NCBI GenBank assembly: GCA_023251595.1
Contig: JAHEYM010000093.1
Span: 1-10,798, forward strand
Length of the DNA stretch: 10,798 bases
Direction: 5' to 3'
From: Bacteroidota bacterium
GTDB lineage: Bacteria; Bacteroidota; Bacteroidia; AKYH767-A; JABDAW01
This document shows positions 5,259-10,798 of the stretch, in pieces. Below the pieces are notes generated by a model. That model did no database searches, had not been told where the DNA came from, and saw only the letters and a program-made list of their open reading frames with translations. The position numbers were made by a program, and so were the translations under genes. The number at the start of each line of letters is the position of its first letter. Position 1 is the first letter of the stretch.

Positions 5259-6158
5259 ATGAAACGTCATTCTATACTATTATTTATATTTCTGGTTTAT
5301 TTCTTCTCAAACACCTTCTCCCAAAAACTCGCGGGTCCGAATGTGCTGGTTGTTATTGCCCACCCTGACGATGAGTCCGGTTGTGCCGCAACTATATATA
5401 AAATAACGCACGAGCTGGGTGGTAAAGCAGATGTGTGCGTGATTACGAATGGTGAAGGTGGTTACAAATATTCTACACTTGCTGAGTCATATTATGGTTT
5501 GGAATTGACGGATGAAAAAGTTGGTCGCGAAAATTTACCCGGCATACGAAAAAAAGAATTAATGAATGCAGGAAAAATTATTGGTGTTCGCAATATATTT
5601 TTCCTCGATCAGAAGGATGATAAATATGGATTGGATGAAAAAGATCCGCTAGATACAATCTGGGATACGACTTTGGTGAAGCATCGGCTTCAACAAATAA
5701 TGACCACCACACATTACGATTTTATTTTTTGTTTATTACCCTATCCGCAAACACATGCACATCACAAAGCCGCGACGATACTGGCGTTGCGTACGGTTTC
5801 AGAGATGCCGTCAGAAAAAAGACCTATTATTCTCGGCGTTGGTTTTTCATCAAAATCGGATACCATTAAAACTAAATTTTCTCAGTTAGAGGGTTACAAA
5901 GAAACGAAGATTCTTATATCGACACCGGTATTTGTACTCGATAGAACGGTGAAATTCGGATATAAAGACCGGTTGAATTATCAGATCGTTGTGAACTGGG
6001 AAATTGCAGAACATAAATCGCAGGGAACGATGCAAATGAACGCTGAAGATTATGAGAACTTTCAAATATTTGATATAAACGGTCCGGGTGCGATTGAGAA
6101 AACGCAGACGCTTTTTGATCGGTTGAAATTTATTCCTTATCCGCAGAAAACGTATTAA
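5259..6158 (+). CDS. Secreted PIG-L/LmbE family deacetylase
   Basis: 299 residues. A cleavable signal peptide (MKRHSILLFIFLVYFFSNTFSQ) places it in the periplasm or outside. The PIG-L signature is present: VLVVIAHPDDES (29-40), with His35 and Asp38 as zinc ligands and Asp37 as likely catalytic base; ITNGEGGYK (62-70); GIRKKELMNAGKIIGVRNIFFLDQKDD (95-121); and PQTHAHHKAAT (163-173), with His166/His169 supplying the third zinc ligand. The family removes N-acetyl groups from sugars such as GlcNAc linked to a carrier; the substrate here is unknown. The C-terminal portion (NWEIAEHKSQGTMQMNAEDY) is typical of the longer secreted Bacteroidota members. The permease gene begins 3 bases after the stop, so the two are co-transcribed. 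Confidence 0.9.
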   Translation: MKRHSILLFIFLVYFFSNTFSQKLAGPNVLVVIAHPDDESGCAATIYKITHELGGKADVCVITNGEGGYKYSTLAESYYGLELTDEKVGRENLPGIRKKELMNAGKIIGVRNIFFLDQKDDKYGLDEKDPLDTIWDTTLVKHRLQQIMTTTHYDFIFCLLPYPQTHAHHKAATILALRTVSEMPSEKRPIILGVGFSSKSDTIKTKFSQLEGYKETKILISTPVFVLDRTVKFGYKDRLNYQIVVNWEIAEHKSQGTMQMNAEDYENFQIFDINGPGAIEKTQTLFDRLKFIPYPQKTY

Positions 6159-6161
6159 ACG

Positions 6162-7544
6162 ATGTCTCTCACGACGCCGAAACTCGAACGTGGATTATCG
6201 CTTCGACATGCGATTGCATTAAACATGACCGACATGGTCGGGATTGGTCCGTTTATCGCGATACCGTTTGTGGTAGATGCGATGAATGGTCCGATTTGCC
6301 TGATAGCTTGGGTTCTGGGAGCGATTCTCGCGTTTGCAGATGGTTTGGTTTGGTCAGAACTTGGCGCGGCGATGCCGGCTGCAGGAGGAAGTTTTGTTTT
6401 TCTTCGTGAAACGTATGGAAAAGAAAAATGGGGATCGCTCATGTCGTTTCTATATATATGGCAAACGGTTATTCAGGCGCCATTAGTAATCGCATCGGGT
6501 GCAATCGGATTTTCACAATATTTTGGATACCTGGTTCATCTAGAAACCTGGCAACAAAAAGCCGTTGCGGGAGCACTCGTTATTTTGCTCATCATTATTC
6601 TATATAGAAAAATTACCACCGTCGGAAAAATTTCGGTAGTATTATGGACTTGTGTGATTGCAACTCTGGTATGGGTTATTTTCGGCGGACTTACCCACTT
6701 TCATTCAGAACTTATTATTCCGGATTTGACAAAAGACTTCACACTAAGCGCAGTTTTTTTCGCGGGACTTGGACAAGCATCTGTGAAAACAATTTATTGT
6801 TATCTTGGGTATTATAATATTTGTCATTTGGGTGAAGAAATAAAAGATCCCCAAAGAAATATTCCACGAAGCATTTTATTTTCGATTTTTGGAATTGCAA
6901 TTATTTATCTTCTCATGCAGGTAGCCGTTATGGGCGCGATACCCTGGCAGGAGATACGCAAATCGGAATTTATTGTGAGTACATTTTTCGAGAGAATTTA
7001 TGGAAGCAATGCGGCAATTTTCGCAACAGCATTAATTCTTGTGATAGCAGCATCGTCTTTGTTTTCTGCGATTCTTGGATATTCACGAATTCCTTATGCG
7101 GCGGCGAAAGACGGAAAATTCTTCTCGATTTTCGCGCGACTTCACCCAAGATTAAATTTTCCGCATACGTCACTATTAATCTTAGGCGGAATAGCATTTA
7201 TATTTTCTTTGTTATTTAAGTTGAAGGAAGTTATCACTGCAATAATTGTGATGCGTATTCTCATACAATTTGTGGGGCAATCGGTTGGACTCATTTTATG
7301 GAGAAGAAAGGTCGGGAAAAGCAAATTACCATTTAAGATGTGGTTGTATCCGATTCCGGTTATTATTGCAATATCTGTTTGGATATATATATTTTTCTCG
7401 GTCGATGTTATTTATATGCTGTACGCAGGAATTGTGATTTTAGTTGGAATTCTTTTGTTTCTCGCGTGGGCGAATGTGAATCGGAAATGGCCCTACCAAG
7501 AGGTCGCTCCTCCGGAGCTTTTGGATTCTGAAACTAGAATGTGA
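6162..7544 (+). CDS. APC superfamily amino acid permease
   Basis: 460 residues, strongly hydrophobic, about 12 membrane helices (roughly 17-39, 44-63, 93-120, 133-148, 156-178, 197-220, 236-260, 283-305, 337-353, 358-380, 394-413, 417-437). Family marks: MVGIGPFIAIP (25-35), the unwound first helix that binds the substrate amino group and carboxylate; GGSFVFLRETYG (75-86); LGEEIKDPQRNIPRSI (223-238), the classic loop after helix 6; and GYSRIPYAAAKDGKFF (306-321). The closest type is AA_permease_2. It should import an amino acid or amine with H+ or by exchange in the inner membrane; specificity cannot be read. It starts 3 bases after the deacetylase stop, forming a two-gene operon. The TGA stop is followed by non-coding sequence. 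Confidence 0.93.
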   Translation: MSLTTPKLERGLSLRHAIALNMTDMVGIGPFIAIPFVVDAMNGPICLIAWVLGAILAFADGLVWSELGAAMPAAGGSFVFLRETYGKEKWGSLMSFLYIWQTVIQAPLVIASGAIGFSQYFGYLVHLETWQQKAVAGALVILLIIILYRKITTVGKISVVLWTCVIATLVWVIFGGLTHFHSELIIPDLTKDFTLSAVFFAGLGQASVKTIYCYLGYYNICHLGEEIKDPQRNIPRSILFSIFGIAIIYLLMQVAVMGAIPWQEIRKSEFIVSTFFERIYGSNAAIFATALILVIAASSLFSAILGYSRIPYAAAKDGKFFSIFARLHPRLNFPHTSLLILGGIAFIFSLLFKLKEVITAIIVMRILIQFVGQSVGLILWRRKVGKSKLPFKMWLYPIPVIIAISVWIYIFFSVDVIYMLYAGIVILVGILLFLAWANVNRKWPYQEVAPPELLDSETRM

Positions 7545-7575
7545 TATAACGACTTAGACCTAAAGAAATTTTTCT

Positions 7576-7601
7576 CACAGATAACACGGATAAACACAGA
7601 T
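7576..7601 (+). repeat. Dispersed three-unit CAC repeat, copy 3
   Basis: CACAGAT (7576), CACGGAT (7585) and CACAGAT (7595): spacing 9 then 10 bases, identical to copy 1 at 1895-1920. It lies 31 bases after the permease stop. It is the cleanest copy in the window. Confidence 0.6.
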
Positions 7602-7685
7602 TTCGGATATTATCATTTTTCAAGTCCTTGTTATGAATATGTTCTGAGAATGTTCAGGTAATATTACTGCAATATTTTTTCTCCG

Positions 7686-7724
7686 CAACACAAAAAGTTT
7701 TTTGAAGCTTTCTTTTTGTAGTTG
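7686..7724. repeat. Bulged inverted repeat (hairpin) after the permease gene
   Basis: CAACACAAAAAG (7686-7697) pairs with CTTTTTGTaGTTG (7712-7724), a 12-bp stem with one bulged A around a 14-base loop. It lies about 140 bases after the permease stop. It could be a weak bidirectional terminator or a structured leader element; the stem is AT-rich and no strong U-tract follows. Confidence 0.35.
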
Positions 7725-7764
7725 TGTGAAAATTTTATTTTCCATGAAATATTTTTAATTCATT

Positions 7765-7784
7765 GCATTGCAGAGCATTGCAGA
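7765..7784 (+). repeat. Perfect 10-base tandem duplication GCATTGCAGA x2
   Basis: GCATTGCAGA at 7765-7774 is repeated exactly at 7775-7784, and a further CATTGCA word overlaps the first copy from 7761. The 8-base palindrome CAGATCTG (7781-7788) overlaps the second copy. The length equals one helical turn, so it might be a paired binding site upstream of the surface-protein gene; no function is known. Confidence 0.4.
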
Positions 7785-7940
7785 TCTGATCTCTATTACC
7801 ATTATTTTTCTTTCCCAAAAATGTTGGAAGTCTTTGTTATTACGGGATTGCAACGGTTTAATAATGGAAATAAAATACGCCCTTTATACTGCAATAAAGA
7901 CGGACGGAGAATATTGCAGCGAAATAAAATCTAAAATTCG

Positions 7941-8011
7941 CATTCAAATATTAATTAAAAACCAACATTCTCACTAACCAAAACAATTCAACCAAAACAA
8001 AAACCAACAAT
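7941..8011 (+). promoter_or_regulatory. G-free, A/C-rich 5' leader of the surface-protein gene
   Basis: From 7941 up to the G of the start codon at 8012 there is not one G in 71 bases; the last 50 are built of ACCAA/AAAACA words. Such a leader cannot form G-C pairs within itself and lacks a Shine-Dalgarno sequence. This agrees with Bacteroidota initiation on unstructured A-rich leaders and suggests strong translation (inference). Confidence 0.5.
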
Positions 8012-10798
8012 GAACACAAAACTACTCATGAGAATTTTGCCGATGATGGTCGGCTTTTTTCTTTATGTCGCAGGCGGGTTTGCACAAACCGATCCGGCGG
8101 CATTTGATTTATCGACGGGAGCATCTTACTCCTTTACTGCGTGGGATCCGGCGAGTGCTGCATTAACTTATCCCGCAAACATGATGTTTCAGCGAACCGG
8201 AACGCAAGACCCGACACTCGGGAGCTCTATGACTGCTAATTATGTTTTAGCTTACAATTTAACCAGCGGTGCCAGGATACAGGGAAGGGGAGCGTTTGGT
8301 GCAAGTGGATTCACTTTCACAAACACGAGCAGTAGCGGAAATATCGGATGCGCGGTTTTGGCACTGAATACCTCCAACAGAATAAACGTTACACTTGGAT
8401 GGACCGACGTAATGTATGGAGATGGAAGTGGTGCAAATGGTGCGAATCTCACTTACAATTCTTCATCACAAAACAGGTTTTATGCAATCAGACTTCAGTA
8501 TCGGGTTACTAATACCGGAATATGGACAGACGTATTAGATGGTGGTTCGAATCCTTATGAATTTGTTCCAAACGCGACACCAACAAGTTATAAACCGATT
8601 GGTACATCGCAGGTTTTTTCAGGAGTGGTTCTTCCTTCAGCATGCAACGGACAGCCATTGGTTGAAGTACGCTGGTTTTATTATTCTCAATCCGGAACAA
8701 GCGGAACAAGACCAACTCTATCACTCGATGATATTTCTGTGAGCAGTACAGTTTCTCCACCTTTATCAGCAGTTGCACTTTCTGTTGGATCGATTAACGG
8801 TGGTGGTTTTGTGTTTGAAGAAACACCTTTCAGCATCGTTGTAAATTCTGTCAACATAAATAATATTGCTACAAACGTCACCGCAGCCACTTCTTTTTCA
8901 ATTTCAGTTGCAGTTGGAAACGGTTCAATGATCGGTATTGTTACCGGCACGATTCCCTCAGGACAAAGTACCACAACAGTTTCCGGAGTTATATATGATT
9001 ACGCATTTAATGCTGCAGATGCAGGTGTTCAATTAACTGCGACAAGAACATCCGGAAATAATTTAACTCCCGGAACCAGTGCACCATTCGATGTACTTCC
9101 TCAACTATATATACCAGATGCTTTCGATCTTTCAGCATCAAACTATCAGTTAACATCTTTCGACCCGCTAACACCTGCGGCATCGTATCCTGCGAATATG
9201 GTTTTTGAAAGAACAAATGTTCAGGATCCCGTGTTAACTGCTCCGACCTATTCTGATTATTTTGGTGCATATAATGCAACAAGTCAATCGCGTATGAACG
9301 GTCTTGGAAATGGTGGATTTTCATTCGTTAATACCAGCACAAGTGGAACACTTGGTTCTGCGGTTCTTGCCTTAAATACTACAGGCAGAAATAATATTAA
9401 TGTTTCATGGAATTCTACTATTTCTCCGACACAAGGACAACTGGTTTATAATGCTTCAAGTCAGAACAGATTTTTCGGACTACGTGCACAATATAGAATT
9501 GGAACAAGCGGTGCATTCACCGATGTACCGGGACCTATAGAGTATGTTACTAATGCAACGGGGACAAGTTACAAAACTGTTGGTACGAGTGAAGCATTGT
9601 CATTTATTTTACCGGTGGCATGTAACAATCAACCGGTTGTTGATGTGCGTTGGGTTTATTATTCCATCTCAGGAACAAGCGGAAGTCGCCCTGAAATCGG
9701 AATGGATGAAATTCTGGTAACAAGTGGTCCGCCATTCGTTCCGACCAAACTTCTTGTAAGTTCAATCAACGGAGGAAATAGTGTTTCTACAAACACTCCA
9801 TTCACTGTTCAGGTAGATGCAGCAACAGCAGCTAATGTGATTTCAACAGTATCTGTTAATACAGATATTACGATCAGTTTAAATACAGGAAGCGGAACAT
9901 TATCGGGTACACTTACAGGAACTATTCTTGCTGGAACAACATCGGTAACAATAAGTGGCGTGAGTTATAATGTTGCGGAATCGAATGTAAGCATTCACGC
10001 GGTTCGAACATCAGGTAATGTTTTGGCAGCAGGAAACAGCGCGCCATTCACGGTACTTGCTCCACCAACGCAGCTTGTATTCACAAGCTTTGCGACCACA
10101 GGTCAAGTTGCTTTCCAACCCGTTTCAACCATCAGAGTTGAAGCAAGAAGAGCAGAGAACTCTTTAGATCCGGGCTACACTGGAAACGTTTCCTTGTCTG
10201 TAAACAGCGGTCCCGGAAGTATTACAGGAACACTTACAGTTCCTTGCGTTGCCGGGGTTGCTTCTTTCACTAACGTCATCTTTGATACTCCTGGCGCTTA
10301 CACTTTATCCGCCAATTCCGGAGCATTGAGCATAGGAATTTCACCAAGCATGCTTATCGCGGGTATCACTGAAGTTATCTTCCCACAAATAATGGAAGGC
10401 GCAACCAGTACAAATTCCAATCGTCTTCCCTATGCATGTTTACTAACCTTGTCTGGTTTATCAGCAAACTCAACATACAGCTATTACAATCAGGTTGTAT
10501 TGGCAAGTGATGCCCCCAACGTGAGTGGCGCAGCTAACATTCTATTCCCTGCACCTGGCAACTTCTTCAGATCTACAGGTCCGAGTTTTAACAGCGCAGG
10601 CGATTTCGGTCAATTCACTACGGACTTTAATGGAACATACACAGGTTGGTTCATGACAGAGCCCACAGGTAATGCAAGATTTACTGAAGGGAATGTTGTT
10701 TATGAAAGAATTATGTTGAATGATGGAGCTGGTGGTACAAGTGTCAGCAAGAGAATGACAACTAAATTGGGAATCACAATCGAAACTTTGGGAACGGC
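8010..10798 (+). CDS. Large secreted modular beta-sandwich protein, partial (3' end beyond window)
   Basis: Open for 929 codons from ATG 8010 and still open at the window end. Residues 1-25 are a signal peptide (MRILPMMVGFFLYVAGGFA, cut probably before QTD). Module A1 (about 30-247) and A2 (about 369-572) share FDLS…YPANMMFQRT..QDP, FTFTNTSSSG..G.AVLALNT, YNSSSQNRFYAIRLQYR, and VEVRWFYYSQSGTSG.RP…DDI. Module B1 (about 254-364) and B2 (about 579-684) share L.V.SINGG…TPFS/TV, and TRTSGN.L..G.SAPF.VL. Thus an A-B unit of about 320-340 residues is duplicated. Residues 687-780 are an Ig-like repeat of the kind common in adhesins (QLVFTSFATTGQ…YTGNVSLSVNSGPGSITGTLTV…GAYTL). From 785 a new domain begins (ITEVIFPQIMEGATS…NRLPYACLLTLSGL). 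The protein should be exported, and probably surface-attached by a C-terminal type IX secretion signal outside the window (inference). No catalytic motif was seen; adhesion or glycan binding is possible. Confidence 0.88.
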   Translation, partial: MNTKLLMRILPMMVGFFLYVAGGFAQTDPAAFDLSTGASYSFTAWDPASAALTYPANMMFQRTGTQDPTLGSSMTANYVLAYNLTSGARIQGRGAFGASGFTFTNTSSSGNIGCAVLALNTSNRINVTLGWTDVMYGDGSGANGANLTYNSSSQNRFYAIRLQYRVTNTGIWTDVLDGGSNPYEFVPNATPTSYKPIGTSQVFSGVVLPSACNGQPLVEVRWFYYSQSGTSGTRPTLSLDDISVSSTVSPPLSAVALSVGSINGGGFVFEETPFSIVVNSVNINNIATNVTAATSFSISVAVGNGSMIGIVTGTIPSGQSTTTVSGVIYDYAFNAADAGVQLTATRTSGNNLTPGTSAPFDVLPQLYIPDAFDLSASNYQLTSFDPLTPAASYPANMVFERTNVQDPVLTAPTYSDYFGAYNATSQSRMNGLGNGGFSFVNTSTSGTLGSAVLALNTTGRNNINVSWNSTISPTQGQLVYNASSQNRFFGLRAQYRIGTSGAFTDVPGPIEYVTNATGTSYKTVGTSEALSFILPVACNNQPVVDVRWVYYSISGTSGSRPEIGMDEILVTSGPPFVPTKLLVSSINGGNSVSTNTPFTVQVDAATAANVISTVSVNTDITISLNTGSGTLSGTLTGTILAGTTSVTISGVSYNVAESNVSIHAVRTSGNVLAAGNSAPFTVLAPPTQLVFTSFATTGQVAFQPVSTIRVEARRAENSLDPGYTGNVSLSVNSGPGSITGTLTVPCVAGVASFTNVIFDTPGAYTLSANSGALSIGISPSMLIAGITEVIFPQIMEGATSTNSNRLPYACLLTLSGLSANSTYSYYNQVVLASDAPNVSGAANILFPAPGNFFRSTGPSFNSAGDFGQFTTDFNGTYTGWFMTEPTGNARFTEGNVVYERIMLNDGAGGTSVSKRMTTKLGITIETLGT
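8097..9101 (+). repeat. Coding repeat unit 1 of the surface protein
   Basis: Residues 30-364. It is paired with unit 2 (9114-10061). By eye the unit copies keep the motifs FDLS, YPAN, QDP, ALNT, SSQNRF, QYR, ACN.QP, RW.YYS.SGTSG, SINGG and SAPF in the same order, with diverged linkers. FDLS to FDLS is 340 residues, SINGG to SINGG 324, SAPF to SAPF 320, so small deletions have built up in copy 2. Copy 1 has an extra Cys (Cys114, Ser450 in copy 2); Cys212 is shared with Cys538. Confidence 0.75.
9114..10061 (+). repeat. Coding repeat unit 2 of the surface protein
   Basis: Residues 369-684, the second copy of the A-B unit, with the same motif order as unit 1 (8097-9101). Divergence of linkers and third codon positions indicates an old duplication rather than a recent unequal crossover. 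Confidence 0.75.

Larger units (their letters stand above)
7545..8009. other. 465-base non-coding stretch before the large surface protein
   Basis: No supported gene. Two plus-strand frames of about 70 codons (7722-7934, 7768-7977) have no start signal, no domain and overlap each other. The stretch contains the CAC repeat (7576-7601), a bulged inverted repeat (7686-7724), a 10-base tandem duplication (7765-7784), several scattered TGCAATA/ATTGCA words (near 7666, 7888, 7912), and a G-free leader just before the surface-protein gene. I could not find a convincing TTTG-N19-TAnnTTTG promoter for that gene; the best -7-like word is TAGTTGTG (7719-7726). Confidence 0.6.

Noticed and set aside
6155..6442. 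95-codon minus-strand frame opposite the permease start
   Set aside because: Antisense to a strongly supported APC permease; no features of its own.
7722..7977. Two overlapping plus-strand frames of about 70 codons
   Set aside because: No domain, no initiation signal, mutual overlap, and low-complexity AT-rich content; judged non-coding.
8252..9324. Minus-strand frames of 66-105 codons opposite the surface-protein gene
   Set aside because: They are shadows of the continuous 929-codon plus-strand frame, which has a signal peptide and internal repeats.

Overview
The window looks like a chromosomal segment of a Bacteroidota bacterium, probably an environmental Chitinophagales/Sphingobacteriia-type lineage. 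The basis is an AT-rich background, promoters of the Bacteroidota type (TTTG, 19 bases, TAnnTTTG; one clear case ahead of higB), very weak Shine-Dalgarno sequences, and a large secreted beta-rich modular protein. The exact taxon cannot be read from the sequence.

Layout. (1) 29-1824, minus strand: a compact three-gene operon encoding two small lipoproteins and a glutathionylspermidine-synthase-like ATP-grasp ligase, resembling the enterobacterial ygiB-ygiC pair. (2) 1955-3268: a decayed stretch. A minus-strand yiiX-type papain-like amidase gene has lost its middle (about 95 residues, with the catalytic His and Cys). Next to it, a plus-strand RhuM-family gene is broken by a Trp-to-stop change and an internal deletion of about 110 residues. 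(3) 3278-5080, minus strand: an intact wHTH-Fic protein whose catalytic His is Gln, preceded by an unusual array of AGCTCA half-sites around its promoter, and a complete higB-higA toxin-antitoxin pair. (4) 5259-7544, plus strand: a two-gene unit of a secreted PIG-L/LmbE deacetylase and an APC-type amino acid permease. (5) 7545-8009: a 465-base non-coding stretch with small repeats and a G-free leader. (6) 8010 to the window end, plus strand: a large open reading frame still open at 929 codons. It encodes an exported protein with two tandem copies of a ~320-340-residue module, then an Ig-like domain, then a further unassigned domain.

How the parts relate. The ligase operon and the yiiX remnant share strand and theme: ATP-grasp amide ligation beside a papain-fold amidase. 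The RhuM remnant, Fic and HigBA together look like an eroding defence or toxin-antitoxin island between housekeeping and secretion genes. A small dispersed repeat, three CAC-headed units spaced 9 then 10 bases, sits in three separate intergenic gaps. No rRNA, tRNA, CRISPR array, transposase or phage structural gene was seen.
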